A program made the translations under genes and the position numbers. Below, piece after piece: positions 44,229 through 53,032 of a stretch of DNA of 64,000 bases. The DNA lies in NCBI GenBank assembly GCA_003574885.1, contig PJFC01000001.1, positions 1-64,000 on the forward strand, written 5' to 3'. The DNA is from Geobacter sp. GTDB lineage: Bacteria > Desulfobacterota > Desulfuromonadia > Geobacterales > Geobacteraceae. A model generated the notes under the pieces. It worked only from the letters and a program-made list of their open reading frames with translations. It had not been told where the DNA came from and made no database searches. How positions within the stretch are numbered: the first letter of the stretch is position 1; each line of letters begins with the position of its first letter.

Positions 44229-44736
44229 TCTCCGTCAGCGGGTCCCTCAGTTCACCGGGGACGTTCACCTCGGGTGAGAGGATCAGTTGAGGGGGGGTCT
44301 CCTGTGCCCCAAGTATTCTCACCAACTGGTCCAACCCGTCATCAATATGGTGGAGTTTGTCCTCTGAAAGCGGCTCGAGCCCTTTCACCAGCAGTCCCTG
44401 GGCGACCTCTGGCGACTTGGCCACAAGATCTTGTCCCTGTGCTGTCAACTCGATTTCCACTACTCTGCGATCTCGCGTTGATCGTGTCCGCGATACCAAT
44501 CCCCTCCCTTCGAGCCGGTCGAGAATTCCGACGACGGTTGCAGGATGAAGGTACATGCGACGGGCAAGCTCGGAAACATTGAGGGGGGCGGCTTCCGAAA
44601 TCATCTTGATTGCCCAGAGTTGTGGTCCGGTCAGTCCTGTTTCGCGCTCCACCCTTTTGGACTGTTCATTGACCGCCTGGAACACGCGGCGCAGGTTGTC
44701 GATAATATCAGCCACCAACTTGGTTTTTTCTGCCAT
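44218..44736 (-). CDS. MarR-family transcriptional regulator
   Basis: A 172-residue protein starting at ATG 44736 (MAEKTKLVAD) after AAGGGG; the longer frame from 44811 lacks a ribosome site. The winged helix-turn-helix is at about 45-110 (PQLWAIKMISEAAPLNVSEL, LHPATVVGILDRLEGRGL, SRTRSTRDRRVVEIEL). It is clearly paralogous to the protein encoded at 48729 (shared TGLTGPQLWA, PATVVGI and RILGA segments) but has a 20-residue C-terminal extension. MarR proteins usually repress nearby genes and respond to aromatic or oxidant ligands. The target may be its own promoter, where a near-palindrome lies at 44899-44916. Confidence 0.88.
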   Translation of the reverse strand: MAEKTKLVADIIDNLRRVFQAVNEQSKRVERETGLTGPQLWAIKMISEAAPLNVSELARRMYLHPATVVGILDRLEGRGLVSRTRSTRDRRVVEIELTAQGQDLVAKSPEVAQGLLVKGLEPLSEDKLHHIDDGLDQLVRILGAQETPPQLILSPEVNVPGELRDPLTENEE

Positions 44737-44898
44737 CTCAACCCCTTTCCTCACAGCATCATTGCCGCCATCTGCACCAACGGTACAGACCCACTTCTTG
44801 AAGGGCAGCACAGCTCCTGAACCTGTTTTAACCTTTAAATACCACGAATATTGTTTTCAACCTACCGGTTCCGAACAGTGAACGTCGGATGCCCCATT

Positions 44899-44916
44899 GT
44901 CAGGCATATGTCTGAC
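44899..44916. promoter_or_regulatory. Near-palindromic operator candidate upstream of MarR gene
   Basis: GTCAGGCATATGTCTGAC is an 18-base dyad with a single unmatched pair, located about 165 bases before the MarR start codon. Size and symmetry fit a MarR-type site. There is no other copy near the paralogous gene at 48729. Confidence 0.45.
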
Positions 44917-45141
44917 TCCACAACTATAGTACGTCGTTTTTAACAATTTACCTTATTTTACTATGCAATATGACATGTTTTGGCAAGCATCTTTTTTCTT
45001 GCAATAGCAATAAAAAAACGTTATATTTTTGATAACATTTGAACACAAATTATTGGTTGCCTAACGACAGTTGGCAGGCTGCACCTGACAGGACACTGAG
45101 TAAAGCGAATGAACAGAAAGCTTTCACTTACAATCGTTTTT

Positions 45142-45350
45142 TCAGTATCCTTCTTTTTCATCTTCCTCGGGATGAGAAATCCCGGCCTGTACAACGGCCA
45201 GAGCCCTAAACAACGCCCCCGCGCTGTAGTAGAGAAGACCGTACAAGATTGCCAGGAAACTGTTAAGAATTTCAATGCAGTAGCCGATGTATGTCCACCT
45301 CTCCGTCTTCAAGAGCGCACCCGATCCCGGGTGTCTTTCGTTCGAGAATA
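45142..45350 (-). pseudogene. Possible relic of a small membrane protein
   Basis: The minus-strand frame ending at 45142 reads ERWTYIGYCIEILNSFLAIL then YGLLYYSAGALFRALAVVQA and a polar acidic tail ISHPEEDEKEGY. It looks like one or two membrane helices with a natural hydrophilic end. No ATG with a ribosome site was found upstream; the frame opens only at a stop near 45390 and an adjacent frame carries the 5' direction, so a broken gene is likely. I do not recognise the family. The opposite-strand frame 45109-45420 covers the same bases and is less protein-like. Confidence 0.3.
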
Positions 45351-45585
45351 CAGCACGCCTGTTTCCGCTCCCCCCGTCCGTCCTGCCTCACGCGCGCCTC
45401 CGCTCATTCTCTCTGCATAATCCAGACAACTGCACCATTTACGAGCCTCTTTTGCAATAACGCCGTTTGACCGCTTTAATTTCTTGAGCGTGCCAACCAG
45501 TTCCAGTGCAACAGTATTCGCTGTTGCGTGTGTTCGGGCGCGGAGGGGGCGGTTGCCCACGACATCTGAATTGAGCGAGGTCACA

Positions 45586-46359
45586 ATGAGCCAAGGTGAG
45601 AATTCAATTTACACGGTTCAGTCCGTCAACAAGGCGTTGGAGATTCTTGAGATCCTTGCTGAGGGAGCGCAGAATCTGAGTTTGCCGCTGCTTGCCGAAA
45701 GAGTCGGCCTCAGCAGAAACAAAACGTTTCGTCTCCTCTGCACCCTTTGCGAGAAGGGACTGGTGGAGCGTGACGCACTGACAGGCAGGTACCAACTGGG
45801 AATCTATTCGGTAGCGCTTGCCCAGAAATTTCTAAAAAACGCCAGCGTCGTTACCTATGCCCATCCAATCATGGAGGGCTTGGCCAAGAAACATGATGAG
45901 GCAGTTTACCTGACGGTCGCGGCTGGCGACGAGGTACTGTTTCTCGACATGGTCGACTGTGAACATCAGATCAAGGCCGCTCCCCTGCTTGGGAACAGGT
46001 TTCCTGTGTTCACGACGGCAGCGGGAAAAATGATCAAGGCTCTCGATTCGCGGGATTTGCTGGAAAAGATGTTCCGAAAACGGGGTAAGAAACCGGATAT
46101 TTCGCACCTTGACAGGCTTGAGTCTGAATTGCAGGAGATTCGGACGAGAGGCGTCGCAGTCGATGTCGGTAGCCTCGGCGAGGACATCATCAGCGTCGCT
46201 GTTGCCGTACGGGACTACGCCGGCAAAGTTGTTGGCGCAATCACCATGCTCGGCCCGTCGGTCAGGATGCTTACCGACCGCCTCGAAAACGAAATCATTC
46301 CTTCCATGATTCTGGGGGCGGACATGCTTTCTGAAAAGTTCGGTTATACCCCCGCATAG
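45586..46359 (+). CDS. IclR-family transcriptional regulator
   Basis: A 257-residue protein starting at ATG 45586 (MSQGENSIYTVQSVNKALEI), preceded by GAGGT; the longer frame from 45484 has no such site. The N-terminal winged helix-turn-helix is at about 10-70 (LPLLAERVGLSRNKTFRLLC). The effector-binding domain (about 85-255) shows FPVFTTAAGKMIKAL, RGVAVDVGSLGEDIISVAVA and GAITMLGPSVRM. IclR proteins often sense small carboxylates such as glyoxylate or acetate derivatives. It lies directly upstream of the DUF485/ActP acetate transporter pair, the probable target, with a perfect palindrome in between. Confidence 0.92.
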   Translation: MSQGENSIYTVQSVNKALEILEILAEGAQNLSLPLLAERVGLSRNKTFRLLCTLCEKGLVERDALTGRYQLGIYSVALAQKFLKNASVVTYAHPIMEGLAKKHDEAVYLTVAAGDEVLFLDMVDCEHQIKAAPLLGNRFPVFTTAAGKMIKALDSRDLLEKMFRKRGKKPDISHLDRLESELQEIRTRGVAVDVGSLGEDIISVAVAVRDYAGKVVGAITMLGPSVRMLTDRLENEIIPSMILGADMLSEKFGYTPA

Positions 46360-46398
46360 CTGAAAATCAGATCACCAACATGAAAGGAGGCGAGATTG

Positions 46399-46416
46399 GT
46401 ATCCGGCACCGGATAC
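46399..46416. promoter_or_regulatory. Perfect 18-base palindrome between iclR-type gene and DUF485/actP
   Basis: GTATCCGG-CA-CCGGATAC is an 8-bp inverted repeat with a 2-base centre, 40 bases after the regulator stop and about 120 bases before the DUF485 gene. It lacks a T run. It could be the IclR-family operator of the transporter operon. Confidence 0.5.
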
Positions 46417-46533
46417 AAAAGGGTAGACAACAGGTTCATGCATTAAGGAGATGGGATAAAAAATGTACCAGGTCAGAGATTATTGAAGCCGATTCACGAA
46501 GTGATTTCTAAAACATTCCCAAAGGAGGAAGCT

Positions 46534-46845
46534 ATGTCGGTAATAATCGCAAGCAAGATACAGAGCAATCCGAAATACCATGAACTGGTCAAACGACGCA
46601 ACACGATTGGCTGGTCACTCTCGGCAGTTGTATGCGTGATGTATTTCGGTTTCACCCTGATGATTGCCTACACCCCAGACATTCTCACTGCTCCCATCGC
46701 TGCCGACAGTGTAATCCCGGTAGGCATGATTATGGGCTTCGGCATAATCGTGGCATCGTGCCTGCTGACGGGTGTGTATGTTTACATGGCAAACAAGACC
46801 TTCGATCCTATTATTGCAGATATCGTTCAGGAGGCATCTAAATGA
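46534..46845 (+). CDS. DUF485 membrane protein (YjcH-like, acetate permease partner)
   Basis: A 103-residue protein starting at ATG 46534 after AAAGGAGG (7 bases). Two membrane segments are at about 28-50 ([20 protein letters not shown]) and 65-88 ([20 protein letters not shown]), with the typical [10 protein letters not shown]-terminal segment and [10 protein letters not shown] end. DUF485 proteins (YjcH) are encoded next to ActP and are thought to assist acetate/glycolate symport. The stop overlaps the ActP start (ATGA), which couples the two. Confidence 0.92.
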   Translation: MSVIIASKIQSNPKYHELVKRRNTIGWSLSAVVCVMYFGFTLMIAYTPDILTAPIAADSVIPVGMIMGFGIIVASCLLTGVYVYMANKTFDPIIADIVQEASK

Positions 46846-48557
46846 GAATATTTAAAACGGTTTCCCGTACAGTACTTGGTCTTGCTGCGCTGTTCGCATC
46901 CAATCTCTCGTATGCTTTCGATGTCCCTGCGGCTGCGCCTGCAGCTGCAGTTCCGGCGGCAGCGCCGCCACTCAACTGGCATGCAATCATAATGTTTCTT
47001 ATCTTTGTCTCGATTACCCTGGGAATTACCTATTGGGCTGCAACCCGGACCAAGACGGCGGCCGACTTCTATGCTGCCGGACGCGGCGTTACCGGTTTCC
47101 AGAACGGCATGGCCATCGCCGGCGACTACATGTCGGCCGCCTCATTCCTGGGAATTGCCGCCCTGGTATACTTCAACGGTTTCTATGGCCTGATCTTTTC
47201 GGTCGGCTGGCTCGTCGGCTGGCCGATTATCCTGTTTCTGGTCGCAGAACGGCTCCGCAACCTCGGCAAATACACCTACGCCGACGTGGTTTCATTCCGT
47301 CTCCAGCAGGGACCTATCCGCATCATGGCAGCCATAAGTTCGCTGATCGTCGTCATCTGGTATCTGATCGGCCAGGCGGTGGGCGCCGGCCAGTTGCTGC
47401 ACACCCTTGTGCCACAAATGTCCTACAGGATGTCCATCGTAATCGTTGGCGTGTTGATCATCCTTTACGTTACCCTGGGTGGCATGAAGGCCACAACCTG
47501 GGTGCAGATCATCAAGGCAGGCCTGCTGTTGGGCGGTGCAACGTGTATGGCTTTTGGCGTTATGCTTCACGAGGGATTCAGCTTCGCAAAACTTTTCTCC
47601 GACGCCGTGGCACTTCATCCCAAAGGCATAAAAATCATGCAGTCAGTAGTCCCGATTGGCGCCAAGGCTAATCCTATAGAGTCAATCTCACTCGGGCTTA
47701 CCCTCATGTTCGGTACTGCCGGACTGCCGCACATCCTGATGAGATTCTTCACCGTTACCGATTCCAAGGCTGCCCGCAAGTCGGTCTTGTACGGCACCTG
47801 CTTCATCGGCTATTTCTACATTCTGACCTTCATCATCGGTTTCGGCGCCATAATTCTCGTTGCCAACAATCCGGAGTATGTGGTCAATGTCACCAAGAAT
47901 ATCCTCGATCTCAAGGGTGGCGGCAGCATGCCGGCTATTTATCTGTCGCATGCAATCGGCGGTAACTTTTTCCTCGGTTTCATTGCCGCGGTTGCTTTTG
48001 CCACCATACTTGCCGTTGTGTCCGGTCTGACGCTGGCTGGTGCCTCGGCGCTGTCGCACGATATCTATGCCAGCGTAATCAAGAAAGGCAAAGCGGACGA
48101 GAAAAAGGAAGTGTGGGTGTCGAAGATGTGCGTTATCGGACTGGGTATCCTTGCCGTGCTCCTCGGCATTGCGTTCGAGAAACAGAATGTTGCCTATATT
48201 GTGGCGCTGACCTTCTCGATTGCTGCCTGCACAAACTTCCCGATAATGGTACTGTCCGTTTTCTGGAAAGGACTGACCACCCGCGGGGCGGTGCTTGGGG
48301 GCTATACCGGCATCTTTGGTTCTATCATACTGCTTATCATCGGACCGACGGTATGGACCAAGGTGCTTGGAAATGGTCCTGCCCTCTTCCCGTATGACTT
48401 CCCGACCTTTGTTGTCCTCCCTGTCGTGCTTATCGTAGCGTATGTTGCATCCATAACCGATGGCAGTGAGAGTGCAAAGAAAGAACGTGCTGCATTCGAG
48501 GCACAGATGATCCGTGCCGAAACCGGCCTGGGTGCCGAAGTGGCCGCTTCTCACTAA
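46842..48557 (+). CDS. actP: Cation/acetate symporter ActP (solute:sodium symporter family)
   Basis: A 571-residue protein with an N-terminal signal-like segment and an Ala/Pro-rich stretch ([17 protein letters not shown]), then about 13 membrane helices. Family signatures include [40 protein letters not shown] and [20 protein letters not shown]. It takes up acetate with a cation, central for an acetate-oxidising anaerobe. It is translationally coupled to the DUF485 gene and followed by a strong terminator. Regulation by the upstream IclR-type protein is likely. Confidence 0.95.
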   Translation: MRIFKTVSRTVLGLAALFASNLSYAFDVPAAAPAAAVPAAAPPLNWHAIIMFLIFVSITLGITYWAATRTKTAADFYAAGRGVTGFQNGMAIAGDYMSAASFLGIAALVYFNGFYGLIFSVGWLVGWPIILFLVAERLRNLGKYTYADVVSFRLQQGPIRIMAAISSLIVVIWYLIGQAVGAGQLLHTLVPQMSYRMSIVIVGVLIILYVTLGGMKATTWVQIIKAGLLLGGATCMAFGVMLHEGFSFAKLFSDAVALHPKGIKIMQSVVPIGAKANPIESISLGLTLMFGTAGLPHILMRFFTVTDSKAARKSVLYGTCFIGYFYILTFIIGFGAIILVANNPEYVVNVTKNILDLKGGGSMPAIYLSHAIGGNFFLGFIAAVAFATILAVVSGLTLAGASALSHDIYASVIKKGKADEKKEVWVSKMCVIGLGILAVLLGIAFEKQNVAYIVALTFSIAACTNFPIMVLSVFWKGLTTRGAVLGGYTGIFGSIILLIIGPTVWTKVLGNGPALFPYDFPTFVVLPVVLIVAYVASITDGSESAKKERAAFEAQMIRAETGLGAEVAASH

Positions 48558-48578
48558 ATCAGGAGTATTCTTCATTCA

Positions 48579-48611
48579 GAGTGGCTGCCGAAAATTCTCC
48601 GGCAGCCACTC
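48579..48611 (+). terminator. Intrinsic terminator after actP
   Basis: GAGTGGCTGCCG pairs perfectly with CGGCAGCCACTC around a 9-base loop, followed by GCTTTTG. It ends the DUF485/actP transcript 22 bases after the stop codon. Confidence 0.85.
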
Positions 48612-48728
48612 GCTTTTGTGAAGGATAGACACTCCCGCCCCATCCTTATTCGATGATGCACTGAATTGTAACCACGTCAAATAATTGGCTTCGTTTATGC
48701 CGACCTTCGTAACTGTAAATACCGAACG

Positions 48729-49193
48729 CTACCCATGCAGTGGTTGCGGGGTTATGTTCTCTGCTCCCAGAATCCGCACCATCTGTCTCATCCCTTCAAC
48801 GACATGCAGGAACTGTTCGTCTGACAACTCATTCAAACCTTTCAGAAGCATAACCTGAGCGACTTCAGGAGCTTTGGCAACCACAGCCACACCCATTTCG
48901 GTAAGCTTCAGATCAACTGCCCTGCGGTCTTCCCTGGATCGGGTGCGGGTTACCAGTCCTTTCCCTTCAAGCCGGTCGACAATACCCACGACAGTTGCCG
49001 GCCGCAGGTACATCTGGCGAGCCAGATCGGATATCCGCAGGGGAGCGTCATTAGCCAGCATCTTCAAGGCCCAGAGTTGAGGTCCTGTTAATCCGGTTGC
49101 TTGTTCGGCGGTTTTTGAATGTTCGTTTATTGCCTGGAATACCCGCCGTAAGTTGTCAATGACCTCCGAAATATCCTCTGGTTTTTTTATCAT
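48729..49193 (-). CDS. MarR-family transcriptional regulator
   Basis: A 154-residue protein from ATG 49193 (MIKKPEDISEV), preceded by GGGAG. The winged helix-turn-helix is at about 40-105 (PQLWALKMLANDAPLRISDL, LRPATVVGIVDRLEGKGL, TRTRSREDRRAVDLKL). It is a close paralogue of the MarR protein at 44218, but 20 residues shorter at the C-terminus. It is divergent from a ClC gene; the shared intergenic region has an inverted repeat overlapping the ClC promoter, so it probably represses both genes. Confidence 0.9.
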   Translation of the reverse strand: MIKKPEDISEVIDNLRRVFQAINEHSKTAEQATGLTGPQLWALKMLANDAPLRISDLARQMYLRPATVVGIVDRLEGKGLVTRTRSREDRRAVDLKLTEMGVAVVAKAPEVAQVMLLKGLNELSDEQFLHVVEGMRQMVRILGAENITPQPLHG

Positions 49194-49212
49194 AACAGCT
49201 CCCGGAAATGAC

Positions 49213-49258
49213 TTGACAAAATAGTTAGCACTGCCAATAATTAGCGTAGCCAACTATT
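49213..49258 (+). promoter_or_regulatory. ClC promoter with overlapping inverted repeat (MarR operator candidate)
   Basis: TTGACA (49213-49218), a 17-base spacer and AATAAT (49236-49241) form a plus-strand promoter. AATAGTTAGC (49220-49229) and GCCAACTATT (49249-49258) are inverted arms matching at 9 of 10 positions, covering the spacer, -10 box and start site. Binding there would block RNA polymerase. The MarR gene diverges 20 bases upstream. Confidence 0.62.
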
Positions 49259-49297
49259 CTAGTAAGCGCCCATCATTTCGTCAAGGATTGTTTGACT

Positions 49298-50662
49298 ATG
49301 CAGAGAAAAGTCGTCGAACAGCTTACCCTCATCGCCAGTGTCGTCAAGTGGACCGCCTATGCCGCGATAGTCGGTGTGCTGGTCGGCTGCGGCACGACCA
49401 TCTTCCTCACCACTCTCACCTGGACCTCCGGGCAGATCGGCCGCTTCCCCTGGTATTACTACTTCCTGCCGTTGACCCTCGTTGCCAGCAGTTTCCTGGT
49501 CGCCTGGCTGGCGCCCGAAGCGGCGGGACACGGCACCGAGAAGGTGATCGAGGCGGTACACGAGCGAATGGGGCGAATTCCGTTCAAGGTCGTACCGGTG
49601 AAACTGGTGGCCACGGTCATAACCCTGGCCGGCGGCGGTTCTGCAGGAAAAGAGGGGCCGTGTGCCCAGATTGGTGCCGGGCTCGCCTCCTCGTTTGCAA
49701 GCCTCTTGCGAGTTGAGGACGTGGATCGACGCAAGCTTGTCATCTGCGGCATCAGCGCCGGGTTTGCCACAGTGTTCGGCACTCCGATCGCCGGCGCCTT
49801 ATTCGGAGTAGAGGTGCTGGTGCTGGGGCAGATGTTCTATGACGTGCTCTTCCCCTCGTTTGTCGCCGGTATTGTGGGCTACCACGTCGCCGTAAACCTT
49901 GGCGCCCAGTATGCGCACGTGCCGATCTGCGTGCCTCCTCAGGTAACCAGTTGGAGCATGGCGGAAATAATCCTGCTCGGGGTCTGGTGCGGGCTCATCG
50001 CCCTGTTCTTTATAGAGGCGATGAAGTTGAGCCACCGCTCGTTCGATCGGCTTTTCAAGAGCAGGCTTCTGAAAGCGCTGGCGGGTGGATGCCTGCTCGT
50101 GCTGATCGCGATGGTCGCCTCGCCGCGCTACCTCGGCCTCGGTCTCGACACCCTCGACGAGGGATGGCGGGGTAATCACCTGCCGGCAGCGGCCTTCTTC
50201 TGGAAGAGCATCGCGACCTCCATCACCCTCGGCTGCGGCGGGAGTGGAGGGGTGGTCACTCCGATCTTCTTCATCGGCACAGCGGCAGGGAATCTGTTTG
50301 CCAACCTCTTCAACCCCCAGTATATCGCCGCCTATTCGGCCATCGGCATGGTGGCACTTTTGGCAGGCGCCGCTAACACTCCCATTGCCGCTTCCGTCAT
50401 GGCCATCGAGCTGTTCGGCCCGGCGCTCGCTCCTTATGCTGCGGTTGCCTGCATGGTCAGCTTTATTACCGTCGGCTACCGGAGCATTTACCCAAGCCAG
50501 CTGCTGGGAATCCAGAAGAGTGAATCGCTGCGCGTAGCGACCGGCGGGCCGATCGGGGAAATGGAGCAGGCCACGATCTCACCAAGGGGAAAGTCGCTGG
50601 TTGGCCTTATTGTCAAGCTTATGGACCGGTTCGAGAAGAAGAAAGGTGGGAGCGACAAGTAG
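49298..50662 (+). CDS. ClC-family chloride channel/transporter (no CBS domain)
   Basis: A 454-residue protein from ATG 49298, with AAGGA 10 bases upstream; an in-frame TTG at 49292 is less likely. About 10-11 membrane helices are seen. The family GREGP element is present as GKEGPCAQIGAGLASS, with the gating Glu, and the late filter region is CGGSGGVVTPIFFIGT. The usual GSGIP motif is replaced by GHGTEKV, so anion selectivity may differ from chloride (fluoride or other anion). It acts in the inner membrane. The MarR regulator is divergent from it and a second ClC gene converges on it. Confidence 0.9.
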   Translation: MQRKVVEQLTLIASVVKWTAYAAIVGVLVGCGTTIFLTTLTWTSGQIGRFPWYYYFLPLTLVASSFLVAWLAPEAAGHGTEKVIEAVHERMGRIPFKVVPVKLVATVITLAGGGSAGKEGPCAQIGAGLASSFASLLRVEDVDRRKLVICGISAGFATVFGTPIAGALFGVEVLVLGQMFYDVLFPSFVAGIVGYHVAVNLGAQYAHVPICVPPQVTSWSMAEIILLGVWCGLIALFFIEAMKLSHRSFDRLFKSRLLKALAGGCLLVLIAMVASPRYLGLGLDTLDEGWRGNHLPAAAFFWKSIATSITLGCGGSGGVVTPIFFIGTAAGNLFANLFNPQYIAAYSAIGMVALLAGAANTPIAASVMAIELFGPALAPYAAVACMVSFITVGYRSIYPSQLLGIQKSESLRVATGGPIGEMEQATISPRGKSLVGLIVKLMDRFEKKKGGSDK

Positions 50663-50871
50663 TAGAAAACTTTCTGGTCACGCTATGAAGAAGTGCAAAT
50701 TGCGGATGAGCTGGTCAATAGCTGTCAAAGACCCTGACAGCCCCTCCCGATACTGAGGTGCTTTATTGTCAGGGCTTCGACCACTTGTCATTAAGTCCCG
50801 CATTCAACTCCGCCGCCAAGGCTCAGGCGTTAGGGCTGCACGACATAAGCGAAAACAAGGCCAAGAGAATT

Positions 50872-52680
50872 TCAGCGATAATCAGAGAAGAACTCGAAAG
50901 AGGCCCCCATGGCGTCGGCGATCATCTCTTTGTCAATCACTCCCGTTACGTTGGCAACTGTCGCCGGCCCGACCTCGCGGACGACCAGGGCAACCGCAGC
51001 GTTTTCATTTTCCAGCCTGGCCAGAACGTCGGTTAAGGTTACATCATCACCGACGATGACGTAAACTGTGTTCACGGCTTCCCGCAACAGTCTAGTCCCC
51101 CCACTTTCCACCAGAGCGGCCAGCCCGCTATCCCGGGTAGTAACCCCCGCTATCGATGCTCCATCTTCCAGGATATACCACCGGCTAGTGCCGTGCCCAT
51201 CGACACTGCTGGCAAATTCGGTAAGGGTAAGTGCTGCAGGCACGATGGCGAAATGCACTTCCATGATGTCCCGCGACCGCTTCAACCTGTGGACGTTCGA
51301 ATGGAGGGCTCCCGGCAGGTAGTGGCCGCGTCGGGCAAGCTTCATGGTGTAGATGCTTTCCTTCGAGAGTAAGCTCCGCACCCCGTAACTGAGCGCCACC
51401 GTGATGGTCAACGGAATCACCACGCTGTAGTCGTAGGTCATCTCCATGATCATGATTATTGAGGCTATTGCCGCGCCGGTAGCCCCTCCGACAAGTCCTG
51501 CCATACCTGCCACCGCGAATGCGGGAGGGCTGATGTCGAGACCCGGGAAGAAGTTGTGGAGGACGTCGCCGTAAGCTGCTCCCAGGGTGGCACCCATGAA
51601 GAGCGCTGGCGAGAAAACCCCTCCCGACGCTCCCGAGCCGAGGGCAAGGGAAGTCGCCAGGAGCTTGAGGCAAAAGAGAAGAAGGAGAAACGGCACCTGT
51701 GCCAGGGTGCCGGTAAGTATCTCCTGAACAGTGGCGTAACCGACTCCTTCTATGTAGTAGTGTCCAGTGGTTATAAAGAGAAGGTACATTATAAGACCGG
51801 AGAGGAGCATGCCGAACATATGGCGGAAATAGGCGCCGCCCGGGATCCGTCGCTCGAAGAGGTCCTCGAAGCCGTAGATCGACCTGATGTAGGCAGCCGA
51901 GGCTACCCCCATAATAACGCCGAGTCCCACATACGACAGGAGCACGACCGGATCGGTGAGCTTAAAGAAAGGCTGCTCGAATGACGGAATGACGAAGGAT
52001 GGATGGGCACCGAAAAAGATCCGACCGAGGTAGGTGGCCGTGGCTGTGGAGATTGCAACCGGCACGAGGGTCCTGACGCTCACCTCGTGAAGGAGGATCT
52101 CCACAGCGAAGAGCACACCCCCCAGCGGGGTATTGAAGGTCGCGGCGATTCCTCCGCCGGCACCAGCCGCAATGATGGTGATGCGCTGCCATGCCGGTAG
52201 CGCGAAAATGCGTGCGAGAGAGGAGCCAAGAGCTGCTCCGATCTGGATGATCGGTCCCTCGCGCCCGATGGAAGCGCCACTGCCAATCGAGAGGGCCGAT
52301 GCGAAAGCCTTTATGATAACGACTACCGGCCGGATAAAACCTTTCTCGTAGTATATCCCGTGCATAACCTCCGGCACGCCGTGCCCCTTGGTTTCCGGAG
52401 CGAAGTTCTTGACGAGAAAGGTCACTCCTGCGGCACCCGCGACCGGCACAAGAATCACCAACGGTCCCCAGATACTCGGTGGGGTATGAACGTTTGCATC
52501 GTAGACGAAAGAAAGGCGGCCCAGGAACAGGATATTGTGGAAGAAGCCGATGAGGGCGCGGAAGAAAACCGCACCGAAGCTCGCGATGACACCGATAACG
52601 ACAGACAGAAGAAACAGTCCGAACGCCCCGACCGGCTTCTCCACTTTTTTCCCGCTATTGTTCGTATATTCTGGTACCAC
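50872..52680 (-). CDS. ClC-family chloride channel/transporter with C-terminal CBS region
   Basis: A 602-residue protein from GTG 52680, the first start in the frame; no good ribosome site is visible, so the true start could be slightly downstream. The membrane part (about 15-430) has GHGVPEVMHGIYYEKG (GSGIP-type position), SGASIGREGPIIQIGAALGS (gating Glu intact) and SGASGGVFSPALFMGA. The C-terminal 150 residues resemble a pair of CBS domains (FAIVPAALTLTEFASSVDG, TLTDVLARLENENAAVALVV), which often bind adenine nucleotides. It may serve in acid or ion homeostasis beside the divergent proton ATPase gene. Confidence 0.9.
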   Translation of the reverse strand: MVPEYTNNSGKKVEKPVGAFGLFLLSVVIGVIASFGAVFFRALIGFFHNILFLGRLSFVYDANVHTPPSIWGPLVILVPVAGAAGVTFLVKNFAPETKGHGVPEVMHGIYYEKGFIRPVVVIIKAFASALSIGSGASIGREGPIIQIGAALGSSLARIFALPAWQRITIIAAGAGGGIAATFNTPLGGVLFAVEILLHEVSVRTLVPVAISTATATYLGRIFFGAHPSFVIPSFEQPFFKLTDPVVLLSYVGLGVIMGVASAAYIRSIYGFEDLFERRIPGGAYFRHMFGMLLSGLIMYLLFITTGHYYIEGVGYATVQEILTGTLAQVPFLLLLFCLKLLATSLALGSGASGGVFSPALFMGATLGAAYGDVLHNFFPGLDISPPAFAVAGMAGLVGGATGAAIASIIMIMEMTYDYSVVIPLTITVALSYGVRSLLSKESIYTMKLARRGHYLPGALHSNVHRLKRSRDIMEVHFAIVPAALTLTEFASSVDGHGTSRWYILEDGASIAGVTTRDSGLAALVESGGTRLLREAVNTVYVIVGDDVTLTDVLARLENENAAVALVVREVGPATVANVTGVIDKEMIADAMGASFEFFSDYR

Positions 52681-53032
52681 GCAGAGGACATCCGATCTGT
52701 GGTGGTGTATGATTTATGGATAGAATACATCAAATGGCGTCTGTGACAATACAACGAAGATATCCCCGGAAGATTGACTGGCGATCCTGTTATGGAATCG
52801 CTCACCTCCTCTTCAAAGGGGGCATCTGAGGAGCCGCCGTATGCAAGAATGACAAATTTTCCTTTTCCACCCATGTTGCAGGTAAACTCTCGTATTGTCG
52901 TATTCGCTCAACCATTGTCCTGCTTCTGCAAACTTGCTGTTGCCAAAACCCCTTATATGTCAAGGCAAGCAAAACAACATCCTGCCAAGTTCAGACTTGG
53001 GGCAATGTTCAGGGGGGCGAGAGGAGTATCCA
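52681..53032. other. Divergent intergenic region between ClC and H+-ATPase genes
   Basis: Leaders for two divergent genes. The short frames present (52774-53073 plus, 52745-52874 minus) lack ribosome sites and family features. A weak plus-strand -10-like TTATAT occurs at about 52953-52958 without a convincing -35. I see no hairpin of note. Confidence 0.4.

Noticed and set aside
45109-45420. A 103-residue plus-strand gene with a hydrophobic N-terminus
   Set aside because: No ribosome site, compositionally odd C-terminus, and the opposite strand holds a more protein-like membrane segment.
46380-46508. A 42-codon leader frame before the DUF485 gene
   Set aside because: Charged, unconserved-looking sequence with a poor ribosome site; it spans the palindrome and is more likely untranslated leader.
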